A stretch of DNA of 64,000 nucleotides from Nephrocerus scutellatus. Its lineage: Eukaryota > Arthropoda > Insecta > Diptera > Pipunculidae. Made by a program: the position numbers and the translations under genes. How positions within the stretch are numbered: the first letter of the stretch is position 1; every line of letters begins with the position of its first letter. Below, piece after piece: positions 24,216 to 35,084 of this stretch. The notes beneath the pieces are model-generated. The model was given only the letters and a program-made list of their open reading frames with translations. It did not search any database and was not told the origin of the DNA. Where the stretch lies: the NCBI GenBank assembly GCA_947095585.1, contig OX352763.1, forward strand, positions 106,805,908 to 106,869,907. The letters are read 5' to 3'.

Positions 24216-25761
24216 AGTATTCCATTTGATCAATATTGGAGCTAACACTTTATTTGGATATGACGATCGCTACTGTGTGTGCGTTTTTTGAGTGTACGCC
24301 TTTGTTGGGAAGAGCTGCGAACTTAGTACGTACTTGCGGTAGAGTCTTTATGTAGTGTTAGATAAGGTACGAGATTTTACGGAAGAAAGAGAATAATTCG
24401 GATAAGCGCGAATAACTTTTGTTTTTCAGCTTGTCCCTTAAATATCAGATGTATGCAGCATGCTCCTGTACTAGGACGACAAGATTTCGATTGGTAGCAA
24501 AAAAAAAACCGCCGAAGGACACTGTAGGGCATTCACTTGAGCGCACGAATTTCAACAAAGAGAACAAAAAAGAAACCGAATATCTCGCTGTTCTTGTTGT
24601 TGTTGTTGTTGTTGTTTTTTCGCGGACTTTCTCACTTTCATACGAAACGATAAATTGACCACTTGCGCTTTTACCCTGGCGCATTCACTCTTTGGCACCG
24701 GAAATTGAAACAGTCACCACCATGACCATCGTCCACCAGGAACAGTATGTACCCTGCCGAACTAGCACCAGAATCGTAGGGGGTGGGTGGGGGTGGTAGG
24801 TTTACAAGGCAACCCCCACTATGCCAATATTGAAATTTTACGAGTATTGGCTGTCTGTCCGAGTGAAGTCCAAAGGAACTTTTTCTCCTTCTTTGTCACA
24901 ACAAGGATCCGAGGATACCAACCGACGACGCGATACACGGTACAAGACACCGCGCACACAACAACGGAAAAGGTTATCAATTTTCTGCGGAAAAGCGGAT
25001 ACCGACTACGATTTCAACATCGAAGGATTTTTAGTCGAGACGGCTGCACACACACGCTACACTACTAGCAACTCAATTAGTTGCTGTTTGATTTTAATTC
25101 ATTTTTAATGAGATTTTCATTAGGAAAATTGCAAGAAATTTACGTTTTTCACAGTCACCGAGTCACTCCACTGCAGTCAAGTCACTCGCTCGCTCGTCGG
25201 TCGTACGCGATAAGAAAATTCCGTGCTGTCGAAGTGGCGAAGTGTATGAGTATTGGGGTTTTCTTTTATCGCGACGTTCGTTTCGTTAAAATCTCATTTC
25301 GATAACTCGATAATTTGTGTGACTGAATGAGTGAGAATAAATCGGAGCTTTCATCCCCTTCACAAAATAATCATAAGAGCTTTTCCACCACCTATCAAAT
25401 GTTCCATGCTGATGGTTGTTTGTTGCTACTACAACTGGATTGTCCACTGTCGTCCTGCCGCGTCGAGAAAAGTCATTCATAGAAAAAATCTCTCAACTGA
25501 ATTTGTGGTTCATATTCTCAGTCATCCTCTCAGTCATTAGATCGAGCGCGTACAGTGCGGTGGCGCGAAAATCCAGCTGGTGTGTGTGTAGTGACAGACT
25601 GACAGTCCTGACAGTGCAGTGACATTCAAAAAATTCTCTATTAGTTTTTTGCTTTAAATTAAATTTCTGGATTTTTTTAAAGCTTTCCAACAACTTTTTT
25701 AGCTTTTTTGTAACAGAAAAAAGTTTTATAAACTTTAACTCAATTATTCAATTTCTAAACC
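24216..25761. other. Non-repetitive, promoter-like stretch
   Basis: This stretch has no recognisable transposon sequence. It contains a GTT/AAC microsatellite at 24592-24618, GAGT/CGCT-rich motifs (25155-25200) and initiator-like TCAGT(C) words near 25520-25535. Open frames up to 95 codons on both strands show no family. It may hold an untranslated exon; see the next entry. Confidence 0.35.
25535..25761 (+). promoter_or_regulatory. Candidate non-coding first exon with splice donor
   Basis: Sequence after an initiator-like 'tcagtcattagatcg' runs without a long open frame to a consensus donor at 25762 (AAACC|GTAAGTAC). The AATTGTG satellite begins about 90 bp further on and would lie in the intron. 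Which gene it would serve is unknown; the next plus-strand gene is the carboxypeptidase at 30886, but nothing in the sequence proves a link. Confidence 0.25.
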
Positions 25762-25854
25762 GTAAGTACACTTATCTCACAGTTTAAGATATACTGAAAG
25801 TATTTTAATAACACAACTGCTTGAAAATTAAATGCATTTTTCTTAAATTGAAAT

Positions 25855-27560
25855 TGAAGTTGAAATCAAAATTGAATTGTAAATTGTGAATTGTGAATTG
25901 TAAATTGTTAATTGTGAATTGTGAATTGTGAATTGTGAATTTTGAATTGTGATTTGTGAATTGTGAATTGTAAATTGTGAATTGTAAATTGTTAATTGTG
26001 AATTGTAAATTGTGAATTGTTAATTGTGAATTGTGAATTGTGAATTGTGAATTGTGATTTGTGAATTGTGAATTGTTAATTATGAATTGTGATTTGTGAA
26101 TTGTGAATTGTAAATTGTGAATTGTGAATTGTTAATTATGAATTGTGATTTGTGAATTGTTAATTATGAATTGTGATTTGTAAATTGTGAATTGTAAATT
26201 GTGAATTGTGAATTGTGAATTGTAAATTGTTAATTATGAATTGTGAATTGTTAATTATGAATTGTGATTTGTGAATTGTGAATTGTAAATTGTTAATTGT
26301 GAATTGTAAATTGTGAATTGTAAATTGTTAATTATGAATTGTGAATTGTTAATTATGAATTGTGAATTATGAATTGTGAATTGTGAATTGTTAATTATGA
26401 ATTGTGAATTGTTAATTTTGAATTGTGAATTGTGAATTTTGAATTGTAAATTGTTAATTATGAATTGTGAATTGTGAATTGAGAATTGTAAATTGTGATT
26501 TGTGAATTTTGAATTGTGAATTGTGAATTGTGAATTGTAAATTGTAAATTGTAAATTGTAAATTGTAAATTGTGAATTGTAAATTGTGAATTGTGAATTG
26601 TGAATTGTGAATTGTAAATTGTTAATTATGAATTGTGAATTGTTAATTATGAATTGTGATTTGTGAATTGTGAATTGTAAATTGTGAATTGTGAATTGTA
26701 AATTGTGAATTGTAAATTGTTAATTATGAATTGTGAATTGTTAATTATGAATTGTGAATTGTTAATTATGAATTGTGAATTGTGAATTGTTAATTATGAA
26801 TTGTGATTTGTGAATTGTGAATTGTAAATTGTTAATTGTGAATTGTAAATTGTGAATTGTAAATTGTTAATTATGAATTGTGAATTGTTAATTATGAATT
26901 GTGAATTGTTAATTATGAATTGTGAATTGTGAATTGTTAATTATGAATTGTGAATTGTTAATTTTGAATTGTGAATTGTGAATTTTGAATTGTAAATTGT
27001 TAATTATGAATTGTGAATTGTGAATTGAGAATTGTAAATTGTGATTTGTGAATTTTGAATTGTGAATTGTGAATTGTGAATTGTAAATTGTAAATTGTAA
27101 ATTGTAAATTGTGAATTGTAAATTGTGAATTGTGAATTGTGAATTGTGAATTGTAAATTGTTAATTATGAATTGTGAATTGTTAATTATGAATTGTGATT
27201 TGTGAATTGTGAATTGTAAATTGTGAATTGTGAATTGTAAATTGTGAATTGTAAATTGTTAATTATGAATTGTGAATTGTTAATTATGAATTGTGAATTG
27301 TTAATTATGAATTGTGAATTGTGAATTGTTAATTATGAATTGTGAATTGTTAATTTTGAATTGTGAATTGTGAATTTTGAATTGTAAATTGTTAATTATG
27401 AATTGTGAATTGTGAATTGAGAATTGTAAATTGTGATTTGTGAATTTTGAATTGTGAATTGTGAATTGAGAATTGTAAATTGTTAATTGTGAATTGTGAA
27501 TTGTGAATTGTAAATTGTAAATTGTAAATTGTGAATTGTGAATTGTTAAATTGTGAAAAA
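25855..27560 (+). repeat. Heptanucleotide satellite (AATTGTG)n
   Basis: About 1.7 kb of 7-bp units, mainly AATTGTG with variants AATTGTA, AATTGTT, AATTATG, AATTTTG and GATTTGTG. Variants recur in the same order in larger blocks: the rare 'gaattgagaattgtaaattg' marker appears at about 26477, 27023 and 27415, separated by 546 and 392 bp (78 and 56 units). Both ends decay gradually. Minus-strand open frames across the array encode only heptapeptide repeats and are not genes. Confidence 0.95.
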
Positions 27561-27734
27561 ACGTGTAGTATGATAGCGTGATACCTAAAACGCGATACAT
27601 GAAACAGGAAATGTGATTTGTGAACAAGTTTGAAACGTGAATTGGAAATGTGATGCATGAAACGTGAATGTGAAATTAAGTATGAAACGTGAATTTAAAA
27701 TGTGATGCATGAAATGTGAATGTGAAATTGTGTG
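27561..27734 (+). repeat. Degenerate GTGAAA/ATGTGA-type edge of the satellite
   Basis: Irregular 'gaaacgtgaat', 'aatgtgatgcatgaaa' units join the heptamer array to the RTE copy that starts near 27735. The same style of wording is found after the second heptamer array (30340-30400). Confidence 0.6.
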
Positions 27735-30075
27735 AAGAAACTATATTCCAATGTGAGCGCCAAAATAGGTAGGGAACCAGTATTCAGGCAGTACATTGGC
27801 ACCCATAGTTTACAAGAGAACACTAACAACAATCGACAACGAGTCATAGAGATGGCAGCAAGCAATGATTTGGTCGTTCCGAGTACAATGTTTGCTCGTA
27901 AAAATATCTAGCAAACTACGTGGGTATATCCTGATGGAGCCACTCGCAACCAAATAGACCATGTGTTGATAGACCGCCTCCAAAACCAGAATCTGTTGAC
28001 TAACGAACTTACCGAGGTGTCAACATCGACTCTGACCAAGTGACCACTATCTTGTTGGTATGGTTCTCCGAGCGCGGACTGCATCAGTTTCGCGTCAACA
28101 CAACAGCTGCCCTTCGCACCGGTCAAGCGATAGGACTCGCCTTAAATGCAGGGAGAGTAAGTCCTGGAGCTGAGATGTCGGGCGTAGAAGAGAAATGGAC
28201 ACGCCTTAAGAATACGAACTGACTCCATCTTAGGCAGTAGTCTTAGAGATCGGAACAACTGGTTCGATGGGGAATGTAAGGTAGCGACTAAACGTTAGAG
28301 TGTAGCTTAACGGACCAATGGAACAATCTTATAGGACGAGGGCACGCGAAGAAGAATATAAAGAGCATAGGAAAAAAACAGTTCACCGGCGAAAGAGAGC
28401 AGCCTGGGTAAAGAATCCCGTCCGTACAGGAAGCGAGGGCCGCACCAGGCGTGGAAATTCTACTAAAGAGTCTACGGTATGACGCAATATCTACGCGTTG
28501 CTCATAGTAATATTAATATTCGGCGCGACAGACCGTTGCGGTCCAAGGCTTAGCCTCTCGCAACCATTTGTGTTGTGCATGTATATTTTTGGACACAAAT
28601 GGAAATGGTGGGCGCCGTGGCTCAGTGGAAAAGCGCATGGCTACTGAGCAGGAGGTTCATGGTTCGAATCCCAGTAACACCAAAAGTATTTTTCACAGTG
28701 CCCCACCTATCGCGAATGGGTGACAAGCGTTCCGAGAGTAATAACTTGTCACGGAAAGCTTCTCAGTTCGCCGTTCGGATCCGGCCATAAATTGTAGGTC
28801 CCTTCTTTGCACATACTGCAAAGAAAAAAGGGTAATCTGATCGCCGATCTCAAAGGCATATTAAAGCGATGGGAAGAAGACTTTCCTGAGTTACTTAATG
28901 GCCAGCTAACTGAGGAATTGGAGGCTCCAACAATGACCGATAAACACACTATGCTGCCACCACCAAGCATAGACGAAATTAGCAAAGCGATAAATCAGGA
29001 TCTGATTGTATCCTAGCGGAGGTCATTAGATCCCGCACTACACCAAGCAATTCATGAACTAATAGTGCAAGAGTGGGAGGAAGAAGCGATGCAGAAGATT
29101 GGCGAAGAGGCAGCCTGTGCCCAATACATGGGAAGGGAAAGGAACGTGCAGCAATTACCGTGGTATATGGTTGTTGATTTTCTATAACGTATAAGCTTTC
29201 CCCCCCTATACTTCAATACAGGATAGCACCATATGCTAAAGTCATCATTGGTGCATACCAGTGTGGACTCATCCCAAGCATATCAACAATATATACGGAC
29301 TACTATCAAGCCCATTCAACATCTATAATGAGCTCCGACGGGGGGTTGGACTGGCCTGCAACATCTTCAACCTGGCGTTGAGAAAAGTGATCCGACTCTC
29401 CAATGTAACGGCGAGAGGAAGAATTCTCTATAAGTCCATTCAGATACTGGCTTACTCAGACGATGTGGACATCGTTAGTAAAAACAGGAAGCTTTCATCG
29501 ACCGTTTGCAATCGTTTGCGACGTTTGCGAGCAGAAGATCCAATATTGGTCTCTCTATTACATTTGGGGAACGCGAATTTGAAGTAGTGCAATCATTTAA
29601 CTATCTCGGGTCGGGTCGGGTAGCAGCCGATAACAGCATGGAATCAGTAATATGCGCACAATTGGTAAAAGCCAACAAAGCCTACTTTAGTATGTCAAGA
29701 CTCTTCAAACCCAGGAATCTAACCATAACATCCAACCTGCTGGTGTAAAAGACAATGGTCATTCCACTACTCACATATGGATCCGAGACTTGGGGCTTAG
29801 CAAAAAGCAATCTCACCACTTGTTGGGCCCGTATATGAGGAAAGATGATTCCGGAGACTCTATAATGACGACATCTACGAGCGTTATCGTGATTTCGACA
29901 TGGTTAAGAGAATTAAGTTCAGTAGGGTCTGGTGGGCGGGACACCTAGGTCACATGAGTAAAGAGGATGCTGCTCGGAAAGTTCTTTGCGGTAACATTTA
30001 TGGGATACGACAGCGAGGCGGGCCAAGCCTACGCTGGAAGGATGGGACCGGTGGAGAGATTTTTTGCGGAAGTCC
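27735..30075 (+). mobile_element. RTE-clade LINE, long defective copy inside satellite DNA
   Basis: Begins in the endonuclease ('gccaaaataggtagggaacc'), then ATRNQIDHVLIDR-type blocks, MSGVEEKWTRLKN, ADLKGILKRWEEDFPELLN, the RT start and the thumb (VVQSFNYLGS; ANKAYFSMSRLF; VKRIKFSRVWWAGHLGHMS). The RT centre is deleted: IPSIST runs straight into SPFNIYNELRRG near 29285. Motif C reads ILAYSDDVDIVS. A SINE sits at 28509-28806. Satellite units flank the copy on both sides and its right end is cut at about 30075. Confidence 0.82.
28509..28806. mobile_element. tRNA-derived SINE with 5' inversion
   Basis: 28509-28602 is the 3' third of the SINE on the minus strand; 28608-28805 is the tRNA-like 5' two thirds on the plus strand, with B box GGTTCGAATCC at 28661. 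The two parts meet the full-length order within one or two bases ('gtaggtccctt' then 'ccatttgtgt'). Imperfect target-site duplications flank the whole: ttgctcatagt (28498-28508) and ttgcacatact (28807-28817). Total length is 298 bp, that of an intact SINE. The RTE sequence continues across the site. Confidence 0.82.
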
Positions 30076-30077
30076 TG

Positions 30078-30320
30078 GATCGTGAATATGTGATATGGGA
30101 TATGTGATATGTGATATGGGATATGTGACATGTGATAGGTGATATGTGATATGGGATATGCGATATGTGATATGTGATATGTGAAATGGGATATGGGATA
30201 GGTGATATGTGATATGTGATATGTGATATGTGATAAGTGATATGTGATATGTGAAATGGGATATGGGATAGGTGATATGTGATATGTGATATGTGATAAG
30301 TGATATGTGATATGCAAAGT
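30078..30320 (+). repeat. Heptanucleotide satellite (ATATGTG)n
   Basis: About 240 bp of GATATGT/GATATGG units, with occasional GACATGT, GAAATGG and GATAGGT. It has the same 7-bp period and TGTG core as the array at 25855-27560 but a different consensus. It directly abuts the broken right end of the RTE copy. Confidence 0.9.
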
Positions 30321-30420
30321 GTGTGTGTGAACATGAAGTGTGGAACGTGATTTGTTTAATGTGAAATATAAGACGTGATACCTGAAACGTGAAATCTGAA
30401 ATTAATTTAAATTATATTCA

Positions 30421-30885
30421 AAAGTAACACTTGGCAGGCAATTATTAGCATATTTTTAAAATACTACCAACACAATTAAAATGTGCTCAAAATACTACAC
30501 TTGGTGTGCTAAGAAGATTTAGTGCTTTTTCTTTTCTTTGTACTGTTTTCGGTATTTGCGCTGTTAACGCCAAATGCGTACAGCTATTAAAATAATTTAA
30601 ATACAAAAACAACGCAACATTCACGCCGCAAATCGTCATAATAATCAGAATGATCAGCGATCAACGAAAAACAATGTGTACCAGCTCAGTGGACAATGTT
30701 CAGTTTGCATAGCGATTAGTTGAGTAATTGCCGCCTGCGAGTATCGTCTGCAGAAATTGCTTTATCAATTTCTGGTTTTATATTTGCACTAAAAATAGAA
30801 CGAAGTTCTTTTTTTTTTAAAATTTGTGTTTGTCTCCAGTTTTCTCTTGATTTGTTTCTGTTCTTCTTCTTCGTAATATCAGAAA
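30421..30885 (+). promoter_or_regulatory. Upstream region and 5' UTR of the carboxypeptidase
   Basis: AT-rich, non-repetitive sequence before the ATG at 30886. An initiator-like TCAGTT lies at 30700-30705, about 185 bp before the start codon. No TATA box or DPE at the expected spacing could be seen, so the transcription start is only suggested. The start codon context is CAGAAAATGT. Confidence 0.3.
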
Positions 30886-32413
30886 ATGTGCTTGTTTCGA
30901 TTTTCAGTGTTGATTGTGATCGCGGCGATGGCGCAAGTTTCTCCCTCTGAGTCGGCGGCGTTTTGCACCAAAGATGATAGATGTGATCATGACCAGCCGG
31001 TCAGTGATCTGGCACGTTACGATTTTTATCGCATGTACTACGTGCACTTGGACACCGACCAGCATGTACAAGTCTTCGAAGAGCTCGAAGAGAAGAGTGA
31101 TAGTTGCACATTCTACGGACATGCACGTCATCCCGATCAGAAGCTGACAATTATGGTGGCCGCGCATAAAGTTCCAGATTTCGCTGACATCCTCAAGACG
31201 TACAATGTTAAGCATAGAGTGTTGGTGAGTTAGTTTGGTTATTCCAAGATGATTCCAGAACGTAGCTTCATAAAATTAATATCTCTGCATGATAAATGCA
31301 GAACAGTACCACAGCGTGACGGTGACAAAATTTGTTTTATTTTTCAGCTTACTGGCATTTATTTCTCTTTGCAACTTTTCTCTTTCTTTCTATTGATTCA
31401 TAATTTCTCTTCGATTGCAGACATACAACTTCCAGGAGAAAATCGATAAGAACCTCAAGGAGGTGTTGCCGAAGGGAACGAACTTGAACAACTTCGACTG
31501 GCGCCACTACTTTCATTTGGAAACGATTTACGAATGGATGGAGAAGCTTGCCGCTGATCACCCTAAAGTGATTACAATTTTGGATATGGGTCTTAGCACT
31601 GAGGGTCTGCCAATTAAGGGATTGAAGCTCTCCCAGAACGAGGGTAACAAAGCGATCTTCATTGAAAGTGGAATTCATGCTCGCGAATGGATTGCCCCAG
31701 CAACAGCTACATACATAGTCAATGAACTTCTGACCTCATCTGATCCACATGTGAAGAAAATGGCCAGCGACTTTAATTGGATTATATTCCCGTGTGTTAA
31801 TCCTGACGGCTATAAGTACACTTTCGAGAAGGATCGCATGTGGCGTAAGAATCGCCAACGCTATGGCATCACACGTGGTGTTGATCTTAATAGGAATTTT
31901 CCATTCCACTGGAATGAGACTGGCTCGAGTGGTGATGCGACCCGATATGATTTTTCTGGATCTTCAGGCGGCAGTGAGATTGAGACTAAACGTGTAATGG
32001 AATTTGTCCAAAATAATATTGCCAAAGAGCAAATTAGGACATATATCGCTTTACATTCATTCTCCCAACTGATCATGTTCCCCTATGGCTATACAGCCGA
32101 GCATGTTGATAATTACGATGATCTCAAGGCGATCGGTCAGAAGGCAACTGAGAAGATCAAAGAAATCTCTGGACGAATCTACAAGAGTGGCAGTCTATAT
32201 GAGACAATCTATCCGTCGAGTGGTGGTAGCAAAGATTGGGCTCATTCCATTGGTGGAATTCCAGTTACGTTCACTTTTGAGTTACGTGGACCACCCGACA
32301 GTGAGGATCTTTTTATTCTGCCAGCCAATGAGATTATTCCGACAGGTCAAGAGGCATTCGCTGCTATTCTAACAATTGTCGATGAAGCTCGTGATAGAGG
32401 ATATTATAAATAA
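30886..32413 (+). CDS. Secreted zinc carboxypeptidase, M14 family (procarboxypeptidase A/B type)
   Basis: Two exons, 30886-31224 and 31421-32413, joined in phase 0 by a 196-bp intron (GTGAGT donor, TTGCAG acceptor), give 443 residues. Order: signal peptide (1 to about 23, MCLFRFSVLIVIAAMA), activation propeptide (about 45-115), linker, peptidase domain (about 140-435). Zinc ligands are His199, Glu202 (GIHAREW) and His325 (ALHSFSQ). Substrate-binding residues are Arg201, Arg255, Asn270-Arg271 and Tyr377; the catalytic base is Glu400 (TFELRG). M14A enzymes are secreted zymogens, activated by trypsin-like cleavage, that remove C-terminal residues. Residue 384 (bovine CPA 255) is Lys, which in known family members goes with preference for acidic C-terminal residues. 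It is complete and undamaged. A digestive role is an inference from the family. Confidence 0.95.
31225..31420 (+). other. Intron of the carboxypeptidase gene
   Basis: GT at 31225 (ttg|gtgagt) and AG at 31420 (attgcag|aca). A decoy acceptor TTTTCAG ends at 31347 but would add a stop-containing stretch. The chosen junction joins HRVL to TYNFQEKID, at the end of the propeptide. Confidence 0.9.
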
Positions 32414-32426
32414 TTTGGTGAACATA

Positions 32427-32432
32427 AATAAA
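32427..32432 (+). terminator. Polyadenylation signal of the carboxypeptidase gene
   Basis: AATAAA lies 14 bases after the stop codon, with a GT-rich downstream element (about 32444-32470). The 3' UTR would therefore be very short, which is common for insect gut protease genes. Confidence 0.7.
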
Positions 32433-32511
32433 TATTACTCGAAATGATGTGAAAGGGGTTTATGTTTTATTTTAAAAATAATGGGTTGATTTTTAGCTAA
32501 ACATATGTCAG

Positions 32512-32690
32512 ACTGGGCGTCGTGGCTCCAGGGGTTAGTGCGTAGGACTTGTTATTCTTAGCAGAAGGTTTGAGTTTCGAATACCAGAAACCACAAAACT
32601 CTTTTTCACTGACCCTCCTCTCGCGAATGTCTGACAAACGTTCGAAAGTAATAGCTTGTGACGGAAAGCTTATCAACTCGACTTAGGTTA
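32512..32690 (+). mobile_element. Degraded tRNA-derived SINE fragment
   Basis: Starts 'gggcgtcgtggctcca', has a damaged B box (tttcgaatacc) and the body words 'cctctcgcgaatgtctgaca' and 'gtgacggaaagctta'. It stops before the 3' third. Many substitutions indicate an older copy. It lies just downstream of the carboxypeptidase. Confidence 0.7.
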
Positions 32691-33660
32691 GGCTAGGACT
32701 ACGAAAGAGTTCGTAGAGACTGATTCTAGGAATTTCAAAGCTGTTTGACTATCCGAGAAGAGACGGATATCCTTCAGCTAAGACAGGACTTCTTTAATCG
32801 CCATGATTTCAGCTTGAAAAATACTGCATTGATTAAGAAGACGGAAAGAGAGACTTATATTTAGCCTTTTTGAGAAAACTCCTCCGCCTACCCCATCATC
32901 AGTTTTTGACCCGTCAGTATAAAAACTGATTGATTCATCTTCCAAGATAGCACCTTCTTCCCAGAGTCATCTGGAGAAGATGGTGACCTGGAAGTTGTTG
33001 TTGAAATGTAGTTGCGGAATGGTGTAGTCTATACCTCCTAGTGGATCCCTGAATGAATTCAAAGGAGTGTCCGAATTCATTTCTTATCCACTGGGAGGTT
33101 TCGGTGAGGCGAATAGCCGCGCTAGCAGCAACTTGTCTGCTGAAGATGCCTTTTCCTTAACGCCCACGTTGTGCCAAGCATACAGCCGTATACAATACAA
33201 TCCCTTGAAGCGTGCCCGAATTATAAAAAATAAAAATGTCGAGATATAGTGCAGCGGACGGGGTGGTGCGAAGATCTTTCGACTTTGCTTAGTTTGTTAC
33301 TATTTATTGTTTTGTCTAAGGCAGTCCATCAGACCACCACACCGCACAGAAGTGTAGGTCTTATTACCGAAATATAAAGCCAATGCGTGACATGTGGTTG
33401 AAGACCCCATTTGCTACCGATGGCTTTTTACAGGAGAAGAGTGCGACTGTGGCTTTACGAAATTATATTGAGAGGTTTTCGTGAAACGGCAATAGCAACG
33501 TCATCCGCATAGGCGATCACTCTGCAGGCCTCCCTTTTCAGGTATATCAGCAGCACGTTCACAACTAAATTCCATAGAAGGACGAATAGAACTCCACCTT
33601 GCGGCGTTCCTTTGCAGACCGATCTATTAGCCACACCCAGTTTTGAATTAATGATCCGAC
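32690..33660 (-). mobile_element. I-clade LINE remnant (RT motif C and RNase H)
   Basis: Minus-strand reading from 33660 downwards: CKGTPQGGVLF, then VNVLLIYLKREACRVIAYADDVAIAV with an intact YADD box. After a gap comes RNase H (YTDGSKTDDGVGGGVF; SIFQAEIMAIKEVLS; RLFSDSQTALKFL) near 32750-32910. The end of the copy near 32690 shows 'cctaacctaag', the tail type seen in sister copies. Stops separate the blocks. Confidence 0.75.
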
Positions 33661-33735
33661 TGAACTCGCCTTTCGGATACGGAATTTAATAATAGGTCTC
33701 TTACATTGGTGTGCAAAAAGTATAACACAATACGT
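33661..33735 (+). mobile_element. SINE 3'-body fragment
   Basis: 'actcgcctttcggatacgg', 'taataggtctctta' and 'gtgtgcaaaaag' match the SINE body between its 'ttcgccgttcggatccgg' and 'aaaaatatacatgc' parts. Both ends are cut by neighbouring LINE pieces. Confidence 0.6.
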
Positions 33736-33759
33736 TCGTACCTTCATCATGTTTCGGTT

Positions 33760-34440
33760 GTGGCGGCGCTCTATTTACACGTCTGGTTGCGTGTAGCTCC
33801 ATCATGAAATACCCATGTGGCTTGTGAAAATTCTTACGCGACGCAAACGCAACTACCAAATTCACTTGTGATTACTCATTAGTGTTATCGTGTAAGCTTT
33901 GGGTGCCAATTTACTGCCGGAATACTGGCTCCGGATCTGATTTTGCGATTACAGCATACTGAGCGCAGGCATGAAATTCCCGTTCGACTAATTCAAAGAA
34001 TTTTTCATTTTTATCGTATGGGGAAGCCTTGTAGGTGCGTGAACGTTTATGACCCACACCCCGTTTATTTATTGAGTACGGTTTCTTTTTTTTTCTGACT
34101 AGAGCACATGTTGTCTCACATAAGAGATGTAGTGTATGTCATGCTATAATTGACTCGTTTACATTATCTCCAGGATTGTTGTTATTTCAGGGTATTGCCT
34201 AAAATGCTGAGCAGCACGTACTCTACGAGTATACAGTGAGCCTACGTTCCATGAGAAGATTCTAAAAATTTTAAGCCGTTTTATTTACGGTTTTCGTCGG
34301 CTATGAGTGTTTTAGAGCCTGATTCGGAGCTCTGCAGTATGGTTTTTCTGGTGGAGATTCGTAGTATTGATTTTTTTTCGAGTAAGGTTATTAGCATCCC
34401 GCCAACTTTATCATGAAGAGACTAGCCCGATCACCCGATC
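33760..34440 (-). mobile_element. RTE-clade LINE endonuclease fragment
   Basis: The same order of blocks as 4640-5400 of the window is found, including the sequence for 'gtgcgtgaacgtttat', the 'ggtgccaatttactgc' site and the start region 'ttccatgagaag' (SWNVRSL region). Heavily mutated; no RT part is attached. Confidence 0.7.
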
Positions 34441-34734
34441 ATTCAGTTTTTTTTATGTGAGAAAAAATTACCGAGTGCCACCATTTGGAGATTAGCTCCA
34501 CCAGAATAGATATGGCATGCATATGGTCAATCAATAATAGTATTAAGATGTACTTCCAACAAATCAAGATATATTGATTTATAAAATAAATTTTAAACTT
34601 GGGAATTATGTGTGGATACAATACCAGCTTCAATTGCATGATATGGTTTTTCTTTTAAGTTTTCCATAGTATACCTCTTATTGAATCATCCTATACATAC
34701 AATTATTTAATATTTGGCGCAAAAGATGATTATG

Positions 34735-34885
34735 GTTCAGGTCATGACATCTCGCGTGTTATGTTTTTGTACACAAAGAGAAGAGACCTACAATTAAAAG
34801 CGCTATACCAAAGGTGAATTGAGAAGCTTTCCATTACACTTGATTCTCACGAACGTTTGTAAGATATTTGCGAGAGGTAGGTCCG
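34735..34885 (-). mobile_element. SINE fragment, minus strand
   Basis: On the minus strand it reads 'cctacctctcgcaa', 'acaaacgttcgtgagaatca', 'ggaaagcttctcaattc', 'taattgtaggtctct' and 'tgtgtacaaaaacata', that is, the SINE body without its tRNA-like head or 3' end. A C/A-rich minisatellite follows directly. Confidence 0.65.
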
Positions 34886-34889
34886 TAAG

Positions 34890-35080
34890 GTCCGCAAAAG
34901 ACCCCAAAAAACCATCAAACGACCCCTAAAATCCCCAAAAGAATCATAAAAAGACCCGAAAGATCCTCAAAAGACCCCCAAAAGGCCACCAAAAGACCTT
35001 CACAAGATACTCAAAATACTTCCCAAAACACCCTCAAAAGACCACCAAAAGAATCCCAAAAGAGCCCCAGAATACCACCA
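34890..35080 (+). repeat. C/A-rich minisatellite, third array
   Basis: About 10-11 bp units of the type AAAAGACCCC / CCTCAAAAGACC, more A-rich than the arrays at 1-790 and 5928-6375 but with the same strand skew. Confidence 0.7.
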
Positions 35081-35084
35081 AAGG

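Noticed and set aside
27301..27658. Minus-strand open frames with QFTIHNS-type heptapeptide repeats
   Set aside because: A stop-free 7-bp tandem array necessarily gives open frames with a 7-residue repeat; there is no start context or non-repeat domain.
28611..28682. Possible functional tRNA gene (good A and B boxes)
   Set aside because: Followed by the SINE body and repeated at several loci with the same tail; acceptor stem does not pair, so it is a SINE head.
29919..30334. Minus-strand open frames with SHITYHI-type repeats
   Set aside because: Translation of the (ATATGTG)n satellite, for the same reason as above.
30720..30950. Plus-strand frame of 76 codons overlapping the carboxypeptidase start
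   Set aside because: A different frame from the enzyme, Phe-rich low complexity, no homology; it is a shadow of the 5' UTR and signal-peptide region.
31341..31347. Alternative acceptor TTTTCAG in the carboxypeptidase intron
   Set aside because: The downstream acceptor at 31420 keeps the frame and joins known family sequence; the upstream one would add a non-homologous, stop-containing segment.
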